A stretch of 64,000 nucleotides of DNA from CAVSNH01 sp963729275 (lineage in GTDB: Bacteria; Actinomycetota; Acidimicrobiia; Acidimicrobiales; RAAP-2). This document shows positions 34,097 through 43,171 of this stretch, one piece after another. Where the stretch lies: NCBI GenBank assembly GCA_963729275.1, contig CAVSNH010000013.1:930001-994000 (forward strand). Reading direction: 5' to 3'. The position numbers and the translations under genes are program-made. Positions within the stretch are counted from its first letter, which is position 1; each line of letters opens with the position of its first letter. The notes under the pieces are model-generated. The model did not search any database. It was not told the DNA's origin and worked only from the letters and a program-made list of their open reading frames with translations.

Positions 34097-35025
34097 GGAC
34101 GGGGCTCGAGGGAACCAAGGATCGAGCGGGCGGCCAGCGATCCCTGGCCGATCGCCGTTGCGATGCGCGCGTAGGCGCCCTCAACCACATCCCCCGCAGC
34201 AAACGTCCGTGGATCCGAAGTGCGGAGATCGGCATCGACGGCGATTCCACCGTGGGCGCCCAGGTCCAAATGGCCCCGCACCAAGTCCACACACGGCTCC
34301 CGTCCGAGCTTGAGGACGACACCCTTCACGTCGAGCCGGCGCCGCTCGCTGGTACGGCCGTTCAACACTTCGACGCCTTGGAGGTCATCAGAACCAATGA
34401 GCGTGTCGAGGTCCCAGCCGGCCATCTCCGTAATGAGACTCTGTGAGCGGACGCGTTCGACGAGATCCTGTCTCGCCGTGAGGTGAGGCGACCGATGAAC
34501 CAGCGTTACCGCAGACCCCTCGGCGGCAAGTGCGAGAGCGTCGAGGACGGCGCTGTCCCCACCGCCGAAGACCGCCATCGGCAGCCCGGCGAATTTGGCA
34601 AGATGCGGCTCAACCAGATAGGTGACATTTCCGCCGAACGAACCGTCGGGTGCCTGCTCGAGCTCGCGTCGACGCGACCCTGTGGCCACCAGCAAGCTCC
34701 GAGCACGGTAGCGGTGCGGGCCGGCCTCAACGAACCCATCCGCAGGGTCCAGCCGGGTTACCGCCTCACCCAGCCGCAGGCGATCACCGAGGGTTGCGGC
34801 ATGGCGGGCGAGCGCGTCAACCACGGCTTCGTTGCCCTCATTTGCAACCGCCACGTTGCGCACCGTGTGGGGAATCTGGTCGATCTGGCCTCCGACCTCG
34901 GCGGCGGTCTCGAGCACCACGACGTCGAGCTGGATGTCGTAGCACTCGATGGCGGCACTCACACCCGCGGCGCCGGCTCCGATGACAACCACATCGCACC
35001 GATGATCGGGGGGCACGCCGCCCAC
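34093..35025 (-). CDS. Thioredoxin-reductase-like FAD/NAD(P) oxidoreductase without redox Cys pair
   Basis: About 310 residues from GTG 35025 (GTG 35016 also in frame). The FAD motif GAGAAG, with an EVGGQ loop after the second strand, the NAD(P) motif FGGGDSAVLDAL and the C-terminal TFAAGDVVEG define the two-domain thioredoxin-reductase-like fold. The CxxC pair that thioredoxin reductase carries in the NADPH domain is missing, so it resembles ferredoxin-NADP reductases or single flavoenzymes of biosynthetic clusters. It is transcribed together with DUF4254 and diverges from the hydrolase starting at 35234. Confidence 0.83.
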   Translation of the reverse strand: MGGVPPDHRCDVVVIGAGAAGVSAAIECYDIQLDVVVLETAAEVGGQIDQIPHTVRNVAVANEGNEAVVDALARHAATLGDRLRLGEAVTRLDPADGFVEAGPHRYRARSLLVATGSRRRELEQAPDGSFGGNVTYLVEPHLAKFAGLPMAVFGGGDSAVLDALALAAEGSAVTLVHRSPHLTARQDLVERVRSQSLITEMAGWDLDTLIGSDDLQGVEVLNGRTSERRRLDVKGVVLKLGREPCVDLVRGHLDLGAHGGIAVDADLRTSDPRTFAAGDVVEGAYARIATAIGQGSLAARSILGSLEPRP

Positions 35026-35233
35026 ACTATTGCTGATCCGACAGGTGATTGCCCGCTGCCATCGTGCACTCGCTTGGTACGTGGCGGACGTCGCGCTCAG
35101 TTGGACAAAGGTCGTCGTGGGGTCCGGCTGAAACAGTTGGAAGCCGGTCATCCGGATGGTGATCACCGCCACGAGGAGCGTGAGGCGAGCGACTTCGACG
35201 ACTCCAGATGGCGCTGATATAGGCTCACCCGGC

Positions 35234-36181
35234 GTGGCGCTTTGGGACGACGAACTCGAGGCGCTCCGACCGAAGCTCAAAGAAGAGGCGGCGGCATTCA
35301 TCGCCTCCGTCCCCTGGCACGAGACAGGTACGGAGACGCTCTCTCTCGAGGAGCGGGTGGCTGCACATCGTCGGGTGACTCTGGGGGGTCCGCCCTCCGA
35401 CCGGGCGGTGGACCGCACCATTGCAGGCCCCGCGGGCCCGATTCGGCTTCGCACGTTCAAACATGAACAGCCAGAAGGCGTGCTCTTGCACATCCACGGC
35501 GGTGCATGGATGGCCGGCTCGCCCGAGATGATGGACATGCTCAACGAGATTCTCGTTGCCAAGTGCAACGTTGCCGTCGTGAGCGTTGACTACCGGCTGG
35601 CGCCCGAGCATCCATATCCGGCGGGCCCCGACGACTGTGAGACCGCCGCCTACTGGTTACTCGAGCACGCCTTCGACGAGTTCGGCTCTGATCGACTTCT
35701 CATCGCCGGCGAGTCCGCCGGCGCGCACCTCGCCGCCGTCACGTTGCTCCGAATGCGAGATAGGCACAGCGCCGCCGGTCACTTTCTCGGTGCAAACCTT
35801 GTGTTCGGAGCGTATGACCTTTCTCGGACGCCCAGCCAGCGTGGCGTGGGCATCGCCACCGGAACAGACATCCTCGACGGCACCGGTCTCCCGCTCGACC
35901 TCTATCTACCGGGCATGTCCGAGGAGCAGCGCCGGGACCCGGACGTTTCGCCGCTTTACGCTGACCTCAGCGGAATGCCTGCTGCGCTCTTCTCAGTGGG
36001 TACCAATGATCACCTCCTCGACGACACGCTCTTCATGGCGGCACGCTGGGAGGCGGCGGGCAATCAAACTGACCTGCTCGTCTACCCGGATACACCGCAC
36101 GGATGTATCGCTTTGCCGTCGGTCGCTGCGCACTTCTTCCCGCGCCTCTTCGACTTCGTTCGCAACTGCCTACAGACGTAG
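35234..36181 (+). CDS. Alpha/beta hydrolase (HSL-type esterase/lipase)
   Basis: A hydrolase of about 315 residues. The oxyanion hole is HIHGGAWMAGS, the nucleophile elbow is AGESAGAH, and the acid and base fall in GTNDHLLDD and PDTPHGC. These are typical of the hormone-sensitive-lipase group (family IV). The frame extends to 35156 but the start is placed at GTG 35234, since the upstream residues look like promoter-region translation. It would hydrolyse short-chain esters. Divergent from the flavoprotein gene; no clear operon partner downstream. Confidence 0.85.
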   Translation: MALWDDELEALRPKLKEEAAAFIASVPWHETGTETLSLEERVAAHRRVTLGGPPSDRAVDRTIAGPAGPIRLRTFKHEQPEGVLLHIHGGAWMAGSPEMMDMLNEILVAKCNVAVVSVDYRLAPEHPYPAGPDDCETAAYWLLEHAFDEFGSDRLLIAGESAGAHLAAVTLLRMRDRHSAAGHFLGANLVFGAYDLSRTPSQRGVGIATGTDILDGTGLPLDLYLPGMSEEQRRDPDVSPLYADLSGMPAALFSVGTNDHLLDDTLFMAARWEAAGNQTDLLVYPDTPHGCIALPSVAAHFFPRLFDFVRNCLQT

Positions 36182-36395
36182 CAGCCGAGAGCCCGTGGAG
36201 ACAGAGCCGCCGAATTTCCGTGGGGATCCCGGTCCGACCGGCGCTTAGTGGACAATCCCGGAATCAGCTCGGGAATCCTGAGAAGGAAAGGCACGGAGGT
36301 GGCAGCTTCGGTGTCACCGACCACGAATCGATTGATCCCCACGGGGGGTCTACGCTGGTAACACCTTCAGGATGTCGAGGTTTGGGGGTGAAATC

Positions 36396-37526
36396 GTGAC
36401 CACAGCGATTTTTGACGCCGACAGTCACTTGATGGAGACCGCGGACTGGCTGCGATCCTTTGCTGATCCTCAGGTCCGAGATCAGCTTTTGCCGCTCGAA
36501 CTTGATGGTGCGGGTGCAAAAGCAGTCGAGCTCATGTCGAAGCTTCCAGCGTTGTGGGAAGAGCAGCGTCATCAAAGCATCGGCTCAGACGTCCTCTCCG
36601 GACCCAAGGGTTGGATGGCGCCGGGCGCACTCGACAGCCAGGTCCGCTCACGGGTGCTCGATGCCCTCGAGATCACGGCACAGTTGGTCTTCCCCACCTT
36701 CGCACTGGTGCAGTTCGCCCGGAGTGAAAATCTCGACATCCTTTATGGAGGCACCCAGGCACTCAATCGCGCCATGGCGGCGTTTTGCGCCCCTGACCCT
36801 CGCCTCAAGGCTGTTGGATTTCTGCCCCTCACGGATCCCGAGCGAGCCGTCCTGGCCCTCGAAGAGGCACTCAACGAGGGCGTGGCGGCGGTTTGGCTGC
36901 CCTCGGAGGCGCCAGGCGCCTTCTCCCCTGCGCATACGGATCTCGACCCGATGTGGGCCCGTCTCGCCGAGGCCGGCGTGCCATTCGTTCTTCATGTCGG
37001 AGGAGGGAAACTCCTACCGAAGGCTTTTCACAACAACGGCCTTCCCCGACCTCTCGACTGGCTGGGAGGTGGTGAGAACCTCCGCTCCAAGGACTTCCCA
37101 GTGGTGCACCACTCCCCCGAGCGGTTTCTGGCTTGCCTGGCCCTCGATGGCGTCTTTGAACGCCACCCAACGTTACGGGGAGCGGCGATCGAGCTCGGCG
37201 CGACGTGGGTGCCGGGAATGCTGAGAAACGTTGACTACGCCCACCGTTCGTTTTCGAAGTTCGAGCCAGCGTTGAAGGCACTTCCATTACTACCGTCGGA
37301 CTATCTGCGGCGACAGGTACGTTTCACGCCGTTCCCTTTCGAGGACACTGCTTGGTTGCTCGAACAATGCGGACCTGAGCTGTTCATGTTCTCGACCGAC
37401 TATCCCCATCCTGAAGGCGGTCGGCGACCGTTTGAGTCATTTCGTGATGCTGTATCGACATTCGATGACCAGACTCGTGACCGGTTTTTCTGGCGGAACG
37501 GAGCCGAGCTACTCGGATTGGTCTGA
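36396..37526 (+). CDS. Amidohydrolase-2 family metal-dependent hydrolase
   Basis: A TIM-barrel protein of about 376 residues from GTG 36396, which has GGGGGTGA at good spacing; ATG 36372 is in frame. The N-terminal FDADSHLMET carries the DxxH metal motif. FVLHVGGGK, DFPVVHH, GAAIELGATWVPGML and the C-terminal FSTDYPHPEG complete the amidohydrolase-2 pattern (ACMSD-like decarboxylases and hydrolases acting on aromatic acids). The exact substrate is unknown. A hairpin repeat copy begins nine bases after the stop. Confidence 0.87.
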   Translation: MTTAIFDADSHLMETADWLRSFADPQVRDQLLPLELDGAGAKAVELMSKLPALWEEQRHQSIGSDVLSGPKGWMAPGALDSQVRSRVLDALEITAQLVFPTFALVQFARSENLDILYGGTQALNRAMAAFCAPDPRLKAVGFLPLTDPERAVLALEEALNEGVAAVWLPSEAPGAFSPAHTDLDPMWARLAEAGVPFVLHVGGGKLLPKAFHNNGLPRPLDWLGGGENLRSKDFPVVHHSPERFLACLALDGVFERHPTLRGAAIELGATWVPGMLRNVDYAHRSFSKFEPALKALPLLPSDYLRRQVRFTPFPFEDTAWLLEQCGPELFMFSTDYPHPEGGRRPFESFRDAVSTFDDQTRDRFFWRNGAELLGLV

Positions 37527-37534
37527 CTCCAGAC

Positions 37535-37553
37535 CTCAGCTATGCAGGCTGAG
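37535..37553 (+). repeat. Dispersed 19-nt hairpin, copy 2
   Basis: CTCAGCTATGCAGGCTGAG followed by GACGCTG, with an extra C-G pair outside the stem. Located between the convergent amidohydrolase and small membrane protein genes. Confidence 0.75.
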
Positions 37554-37644
37554 GACGCTGCTGCTCAAGCTGAGAACAATGCACAACATGAGTGGCAGGC
37601 CAACGCAAATCGGAAGCCACCGGTCGCGCTGCGTGCTTCGCCGC

Positions 37645-37947
37645 TCAGGCAGCGGCAATCCCACCGACGACAGACCCTACGAGTACGAGCGCACCTCCTA
37701 CCAAGATGCCCAGCCACCCGAATTGGCCACTGTAGGTTAGCTTCATAAAGTCGCGAAGGCTCGGCCAGAAAGGCAGCTCTTGCTGGTTCTCTATGTGAGT
37801 CAAAGTGCACTCTGCTACCCGCACGCCACTGATGGATATGTCCCGATGACGCCTAACCTCTCGGTATCCCCTACGCGCCTGCACCCATGCGCCGATAAGG
37901 ATGAAAAGGGCACCGATCGCGTTGAGAATGGCGGAGGCAAGTAACAT
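37645..37947 (-). CDS. Small two-helix membrane protein
   Basis: A 100-residue protein. One hydrophobic helix opens it (LLASAILNAIGALFILIGAWV), a basic loop follows (ARRGYREVRRHRD), then a soluble stretch of about 40 residues, and a second helix closes it (WLGILVGGALVLVGSVVGGIAAA). Composition and topology are natural, so it is probably real, although no strong RBS is visible. I do not recognise the family. Confidence 0.55.
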   Translation of the reverse strand: MLLASAILNAIGALFILIGAWVQARRGYREVRRHRDISISGVRVAECTLTHIENQQELPFWPSLRDFMKLTYSGQFGWLGILVGGALVLVGSVVGGIAAA

Positions 37948-38379
37948 TCCACGACTCTACGTCGCCCTTACCCTGGCCCTTCAGTCACAGCACCCAACCG
38001 CATCTCAATCGTCGCGATGGTCAAGAAGTGGCAGGCTCAACTTGTCGAGCCGAGCCATAGACGTTCCTCGCCCTTGAGACGCCACTGATCACCCAGTTGA
38101 TTCAAGGACCGGCTCAACGGATTGACGGAGCTTCTCGTTTTGGCCAGGCGGCTGGCAGAATTCGGAATGATCCTGACGGTGTACGAAGATCACTCCTTTT
38201 CACGTCTTCTCGGCGCGCCAGAGAATCCGGCATTTGCACCCGTCTCACCTGCTCAGGTTGAGTACCAACAGACCCACCGCTTTCACCTTCTCTCGAGCTG
38301 CGTTACTCAGCCTTCGAACGTCGGTATCCGTCGACGCACCGGGGCTCAAAGGCCCTTACCTTGCACCCCGGTTCCACGG
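37948..38379. other. Intergenic region, 432 bp
   Basis: I see no convincing gene, RNA or repeat. The frames crossing it have no RBS and have the composition of random translation. Confidence 0.4.
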
Positions 38380-38820
38380 CTACCTCTTGACGATGGTGAG
38401 GGTAAGGGAAGCGCTCGAGTTGCTAGCCAGCGTGAAGAAATTTGTATCGGTGCCAGTCACATCGGAGCAGCCTCCTCCAACCCCACCCGGCGCGATCGGG
38501 GCGCCAAAGTCGCCTCCACCGTGCTGGGGCGTAAATTTAACCTGCTGACTGACTGAAGTCGTATTGGTGATGGTGTACGAGACCTTGGGGAGGTTGCAGT
38601 GGTTGAAGGCATGCTTCGACACCTTGTAGCCCGTCAGCGAAGTGAGGTTGAACACGTAGTGGCCAGACGACTGGACGATATTGACATTGGGCACGGTGTG
38701 CGAATGATTAGCGCTGATGGCGCCAGCCGAGGTCGCAGCACCAGCAGGAATCGTAAGAAGGCCCATTCCGCCAGCAGCGATAAAAACCACGGCTGTCATG
38801 CCCTTACGTAGAGAAAACAT
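38380..38820 (-). CDS. Small secreted protein
   Basis: A 146-residue exported protein starting at ATG 38820 behind GAGGAGGG. The signal peptide is MFSLRKGMTAVVFIAAGGMG followed by LLTIPAGAATSAGA, with cleavage likely after an AxA. The mature part is Ser/Thr/Asn-rich and beta-like (NVNIVQSSGHYVFNLTSLTGY, VSYTITNTTSVSQQVKFTP). It has two cysteines that could pair. No known domain is recognised; the last strands resemble an Ig-like or CARDB-type fold. Confidence 0.75.
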   Translation of the reverse strand: MFSLRKGMTAVVFIAAGGMGLLTIPAGAATSAGAISANHSHTVPNVNIVQSSGHYVFNLTSLTGYKVSKHAFNHCNLPKVSYTITNTTSVSQQVKFTPQHGGGDFGAPIAPGGVGGGCSDVTGTDTNFFTLASNSSASLTLTIVKR

Positions 38821-39024
38821 CCACCCTCCTCTCAAAACGCACCCCACACGAGGGCCGTTCGGGCGCTGCCCGCCAACGCCCCAGCAGCTTCGCACCTTGA
38901 ATCGTGCTTGGCAACGGGTAGTCCGACCCGAATGGGGCTTCGGAGATCCAGCGAATCGATTGGAGGAAGTCGGTCGGTAACCGTCTTTGGTCTTACGGAC
39001 CCCAGTTCGGTGGAACGACACAAT

Positions 39025-39043
39025 CTCAGCTACTCAAGCTGAG
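39025..39043 (+). repeat. Dispersed 19-nt hairpin, copy 3
   Basis: CTCAGCTACTCAAGCTGAG, a perfect seven-pair stem with a five-base loop, followed by GACCTCCCTA as in copy 1. Confidence 0.8.
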
Positions 39044-39058
39044 GACCTCCCTAGTAAA

Positions 39059-39077
39059 CTCAACCACGCAGGCTGAG
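39059..39077 (+). repeat. Dispersed 19-nt hairpin, copy 4 (diverged)
   Basis: CTCAACCACGCAGGCTGAG, same length and spacing with several substitutions; 15 bases after copy 3. Confidence 0.55.
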
Positions 39078-39447
39078 ACCTGGGATCATCCGACGAGTCT
39101 TACCGCACCGCGTTCCACTGATCCGCGATGTGTTCGCGAATAACAACGCAGTTTGCATGACAATCGACCAGCAGAACCGCGGGTGAGTTCACCTGGCCGG
39201 TGACTTGATGGCGGGGGCCGTATTCAACTTCTTCGCGCCGAGATCGATCTTCCGCTTGCCCTCTGATGCGACCCCTGAGGACCCCTGGGGGCTGTCCTCG
39301 GCCCGGCAACACAGGACAGGATGACCTCCTCCTCAGGTAGCCTGCGAATGAACCCCGCCGGGCCTTTTGAGACCAGTCGGAAACGCCCCTCGAGGCTAAA
39401 AGTTCCTACTCGAGGTACATCCTGCATACCGAGAGGAGGCCAATCGC

Positions 39448-40851
39448 ATGACCATCCGTACCGATGCATCACGGTCAGCGAGAACCGCCGGCGGGAAAAC
39501 GAACGGGCCGCCCGCTGACCACGAGGAGTTCGATACCAAGGCTCCTCTCCGAGACACTGGCCGTGTATTACCGGCCGCTGCCCAAAGCAGCATCGCCGAG
39601 GCGATGCAACCGTTGTTCGCCCTCTTGTTCGGCACCCAGTTACCTGTGTGCTTCGCCTTTTGGGATGGCAGTTCACTTGGCCCCACCGATGGGCCGGGGA
39701 CGGTAAGGGTACGTTCCGCGGACGCGATCCGCAGGGTCGCGTGGGCGCCAGGGGAGCTCGGCGTCAGCCGGGCATTTGTGGCTGGCGATCTGGAAATTGA
39801 AGGGGACACGTTTGCCGTATTGCGAGCACTGCACGAGGGGGGAGCTCGAGACCTTCGGCGAATGGGAGTCCGGATGGTGCCGAAGCTGGCTCTGGCGGCT
39901 CGTCAGCTTGGTCTTGTGGATCGTCCGCCCCACCCCCCTCCCGAAGAGATACGTCCGGCATGGCGCCCACATTCCCCAAAACAAGACGTTCGGGCTGTTT
40001 CGCACCACTATGACGTCGGGAACGACTTCTATCGTTTGATCCTCGGCCCATCCATGACCTACTCGTGCGCCCGATTCGTGGATCAGTCGGCCAGTCTTGA
40101 GGACGCCCAGGAGGCCAAGCACGAACTGATATGTCGCAAGCTCGGACTTGATGCGCGACCAGGGTCGAGGCTCCTCGATGTCGGGTGTGGATGGGGATCC
40201 ATGGCCCTCCATGCCTCCCTTCACCACGGTGCCCATGTGGTCGGCATCACCCTGAGCCAGGAACAGGTCCGTCTGGCTCAACAACGTGTCGCTGAAGCTG
40301 GAGTCGCGGACCGAGTCGAGATCCGATTGCAGGATTATCGGCAACTCGGCCATGAACGCTTCGATGCCATTTCGTCGGTCGGAATGTTCGAGCACGTCGG
40401 AAGGTCGCGGATCTCGGAGTATTTCGAGACGCTGTATAGGCTGCTCAATGAGCAAGGGCGCCTGCTCAACCACGCCATATCTACCCCGGGCGGATCGAAG
40501 ATCGGTCGTCGGAGCTTCATGGGCCGCTACGTGTTTCCTGACGGCGAGTTAATCGACGTAGGAGAGGTTCTCGTTGCCATGCAGCGGGCGGGTTTCGAAG
40601 TTCGCGATGTCGAGTCGCTTCGAGAGCACTATGCGCGAACTCTTCACGCCTGGGTGGGGAACCTGAGGACGCACTGGGACCGGGCGGTCGATTCCGTCGG
40701 TCCTGCAAGGGCGCGCATCTGGAATGTCTATATGGCGGCGTCGGCCAACAGCTTCGACGACGGCGGCCTTGCCATTCATCAAGTGCTCGGTGTCAAACCC
40801 ACTCGAGAGGGTCGGAGTGGTATGCCGGCTACCCGACGAAGCTGGAACTGA
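39448..40851 (+). CDS. Cyclopropane-fatty-acyl-phospholipid synthase family methyltransferase
   Basis: A 467-residue SAM-dependent enzyme that adds a methylene or methyl group to unsaturated acyl chains of membrane lipids. An N-terminal lipid-binding region of about 170 residues precedes SHHYDVGNDFYRLILGPSMTYSCARF, the CFA signature including the active-site Cys. The SAM motif is LLDVGCGWGSMALHAS, and SVGMFEHVGRSRISEYFETLYRLL carries the bicarbonate-binding region. The C-terminal HAWVGNLRTHWDRAV is typical. Length is slightly above the usual 390-430 because of the extended N-terminus. Confidence 0.92.
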   Translation: MTIRTDASRSARTAGGKTNGPPADHEEFDTKAPLRDTGRVLPAAAQSSIAEAMQPLFALLFGTQLPVCFAFWDGSSLGPTDGPGTVRVRSADAIRRVAWAPGELGVSRAFVAGDLEIEGDTFAVLRALHEGGARDLRRMGVRMVPKLALAARQLGLVDRPPHPPPEEIRPAWRPHSPKQDVRAVSHHYDVGNDFYRLILGPSMTYSCARFVDQSASLEDAQEAKHELICRKLGLDARPGSRLLDVGCGWGSMALHASLHHGAHVVGITLSQEQVRLAQQRVAEAGVADRVEIRLQDYRQLGHERFDAISSVGMFEHVGRSRISEYFETLYRLLNEQGRLLNHAISTPGGSKIGRRSFMGRYVFPDGELIDVGEVLVAMQRAGFEVRDVESLREHYARTLHAWVGNLRTHWDRAVDSVGPARARIWNVYMAASANSFDDGGLAIHQVLGVKPTREGRSGMPATRRSWN

Positions 40852-40877
40852 GCTGCCTGGATGTCGGGCCGTTAGAC

Positions 40878-40896
40878 CTCAGCTGCTGAGGCCGAG
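40878..40896 (+). repeat. Dispersed 19-nt hairpin, copy 5
   Basis: CTCAGCTGCTGAGGCCGAG, with an extra outer C-G pair, followed by GTCAGGTGC (compare the degenerate sequence at 28941-28957). Between convergent genes. Confidence 0.65.
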
Positions 40897-41003
40897 GTCA
40901 GGTGCTACCCAGATTCCCGTCCCGGCTCACTAGGCCGCGCCGGCCGGCGATAGGTGCGCACTCCACCGGCAGGCTCCGGATTGACCGAGAGTTAGGCGAA
41001 GGG

Positions 41004-41789
41004 CTAACTGGCGTGGGACGAACCCTCCAGCTCATGCAACATATCATCTATCGCTTTGTGCACGGCGTGCATAGCGCGATTCGATAAGTAGGCACCACTC
41101 GCCAACGGAACGACAGGAAGCCAGTCGGCAGCGGCTCGAGCGAGTATCCGCACAGAAACTGCACGCACAAGTCGATGCACGGTCATTTCAGAGATGTCTC
41201 GAGCCCCTGGTGCAACCGCCGCGAGTAGTACTTGTCGGATGATGGCGGGATCCGAAATTCCCGCATCCCGGAGTCTCGTACTCACAACAGAGACTTCAAC
41301 GTAGAACTCAACAAGTTGCGCACCAACCCCAATCAGCACGGCAACAGGAACACTTACTGCTAGGTCTGCAGCGCCGATGGGTGGGAATGCCATCGCAATC
41401 AGACCCAGCACTTCCGTCGCGTTTGCCGCTGCGGGGCCCGCGAGCCCAGTGAGCGTCACAATGACGTGCGATCTGTAGCGCTGGCGAAGTGGAAGGACCC
41501 CTCGATTGGCTGACTCGATAGCTCGCTCAATTATCGGATAGAGCTGCATCTCCAGCAGCGCCAGGAGGTCGCCATCTCGAAGTAGTGCTTTGAGATCCGC
41601 CGGCCTACGGACTTCCTTCAACTTCGGAAGCAGGGCCCTCAGAACCTCGAGCGTTAACTGCCGATACTCAGGCGCGAGCCTGTTAAGACGGTGCCTGAGT
41701 TTTCTATTTCCGAGGATCTCATCAGCCGTCGGATAACTCGTAGAGCCGGCAGGTTCCTCGGGCTGAGACCGTCTCCGGGGCACGCGCAC
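41004..41789 (-). CDS. Hypothetical protein with central hydrophobic region
   Basis: A 261-residue protein. Residues 25-105 are helical and polar (HRLNRLAPEYRQLTLEVLRALLPKL, LLALLEMQLYPIIERAIESANRG). Residues 110-170 are hydrophobic with small residues (VTLTGLAGPAAANATEVLGLIAMAFPPIGAADLAVSVPVAVLIGVG). A last segment, WLPVVPLASGAYLSNRAMHAVHKAIDD, is followed by an acidic tail. This may embed in or associate with the membrane. I considered EcsC-like proteins for the final segment, but the signature is not convincing. Confidence 0.65.
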   Translation of the reverse strand: MRVPRRRSQPEEPAGSTSYPTADEILGNRKLRHRLNRLAPEYRQLTLEVLRALLPKLKEVRRPADLKALLRDGDLLALLEMQLYPIIERAIESANRGVLPLRQRYRSHVIVTLTGLAGPAAANATEVLGLIAMAFPPIGAADLAVSVPVAVLIGVGAQLVEFYVEVSVVSTRLRDAGISDPAIIRQVLLAAVAPGARDISEMTVHRLVRAVSVRILARAAADWLPVVPLASGAYLSNRAMHAVHKAIDDMLHELEGSSHAS

Positions 41790-41841
41790 CCGATCAAGAA
41801 TGCCCGATCGGAGAGCGCGTTGCTCCGCGGGCAGTGCCGTT

Positions 41842-41862
41842 CTCAGCTACTCAAGCGCTGAG
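41842..41862 (+). repeat. Dispersed hairpin, copy 6 (21 nt)
   Basis: Same left arm and loop as copy 3, but with two extra bases in the right arm (CAAGCGCTGAG). Located between two minus-strand genes. Confidence 0.6.
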
Positions 41863-41890
41863 CGCTCTCAGATATCAGCTTGTGTTTTGA

Positions 41891-43123
41891 CTAGCCGCTC
41901 AACGATGCCAATCTCTTCAGGAGCAAGTCCCTTTCGCGTCCGTTGCGAGCAATCGATGCCGCTCTCTGGAACTCAACACGCGCCTCCTCAGTTCGACCAA
42001 GACGCTCGAGGAGGTCTCCTCGGACACTGGGTAGCAGGTGATAGTCCCTGAGAGCCGGCTCAGATGCCAGCAAATCCACGAGCTCCAGACCTCTTGCTGG
42101 GCCTTCGGCCATCGAGACGGCCACCGCCCGATTTAATTCCACCACCGGGGAAGGAGTGAGCGTCGCCAGCCTTTCGTAGAACCTGGCGATGGTGGCCCAG
42201 TCAGTGTCTTCATACCGGATGGCGACGGCGTGGCAGCCGGCGATCGCTGCCTGGACGGAGTAGGAACCATCGCCGGCGAGCTCGAGCGCTCTGATGCCCC
42301 GATCGATGAGCATCCTGTTCCATCGGGAGCGGTCCTGGTCGGCGAGCAGCACCGGTTCACCGTGAGCATCGGTGCGAGTTGCGATTCGCGACGCCTGGAA
42401 CTCCAGGAGTGCCTCCAACCCATGGACCTCCGGCTCAGCCGGCATCAGAGCTCCGAGCTGACGAGCCAAGCGAAGCGCGTCCTCACACAATCCCGGCCGT
42501 GTCAGGTCGTCGCCGGCCGTGGCCGAGTAGCCCTCATTGAAGATGAGATAGATAACCTCGAGGACCGACGAGACACGTTCGGCGCGGTCCGCTCCGTATG
42601 GGATCTCAAAAGGGACGTCAGCACTCGAGAGCCTTCGCTTCGCCCGAACGATCCGTTGAGCGACCGTCGACTCGGAAGTCAAGAAGGCCCGAGCGATTTC
42701 CTCTGTACCTAGCCCTCCCACCAACCGCAACGTCAGAGCGATCCGCGCCTCCGGCCTGAGAACGGGATGACAGGCGGTGAAGATCAATCGCAAGATGTCA
42801 TCGTCGATGTCATCGGCATCAATCGGATCAGGTGGAAGCACGTCTGCAACGGTTCGCCCGACTTCGGTCAGCTTGCGAGCGTAGGTCTCCTTCCGGCGCA
42901 CGAGATCGATGGCCCGGTGCTTGGCCGTCGCCATGAGCCAGGCACCTGGATTGTCCGGGATGCCCGACTTCGGCCAGACCTCAAGCGCAGTGACCAAACA
43001 ATCCTGCGCCAGTTCCTCGGCGATTCCGACATCACGAACGATGTGAGCCACGCCAGCGATGATCCGGGCGTACTCAATCCGGAAGATCGTCTCAACTGAT
43101 TCGTGAGTCCTCGGAGCCGTCAC
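41891..43123 (-). CDS. ECF42 sigma factor with TPR-like C-terminal domain
   Basis: A 410-residue sigma factor. Region 2 (ARIIAGVAHIVRDVGIAEELAQDCLVTALEVWPKSGIPDNPGAWLMATAKHRAIDLVRR) and region 4 (LTLRLVGGLGTEEIARAFLTSESTVAQRIVRAKRRL) are followed by the DUF6596/TPR-like C-terminal half (SSVLEVIYLIFNEGYSATAG ... RALELAGDGSYSVQAAIAGCHA). This is the ECF42 architecture, which works without an anti-sigma factor. ECF42 genes are normally next to YCII/DGPF-domain proteins, as here (43172-43528, 48 bases upstream on the same strand). Confidence 0.92.
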   Translation of the reverse strand: MTAPRTHESVETIFRIEYARIIAGVAHIVRDVGIAEELAQDCLVTALEVWPKSGIPDNPGAWLMATAKHRAIDLVRRKETYARKLTEVGRTVADVLPPDPIDADDIDDDILRLIFTACHPVLRPEARIALTLRLVGGLGTEEIARAFLTSESTVAQRIVRAKRRLSSADVPFEIPYGADRAERVSSVLEVIYLIFNEGYSATAGDDLTRPGLCEDALRLARQLGALMPAEPEVHGLEALLEFQASRIATRTDAHGEPVLLADQDRSRWNRMLIDRGIRALELAGDGSYSVQAAIAGCHAVAIRYEDTDWATIARFYERLATLTPSPVVELNRAVAVSMAEGPARGLELVDLLASEPALRDYHLLPSVRGDLLERLGRTEEARVEFQRAASIARNGRERDLLLKRLASLSG

Positions 43124-43171
43124 CGGTGCTCATCACACCAGTGGCCTCCGGGCAGGGTCAAGCCCTATCAC

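Larger units (their letters stand above)
38821..39447. other. Long divergent intergenic region with two hairpin copies, 627 bp
   Basis: No gene is supported. Two hairpin repeats stand 15 bases apart (39025-39043 and 39059-39077). The remaining sequence up to the cyclopropane synthase gene shows no RNA or operator that I can defend. Confidence 0.45.

Noticed and set aside
38122..38556. 144-codon plus-strand frame opposite the small secreted protein
   Set aside because: No RBS, no domain, and it runs antisense to a gene with a clear signal peptide and Shine-Dalgarno sequence.
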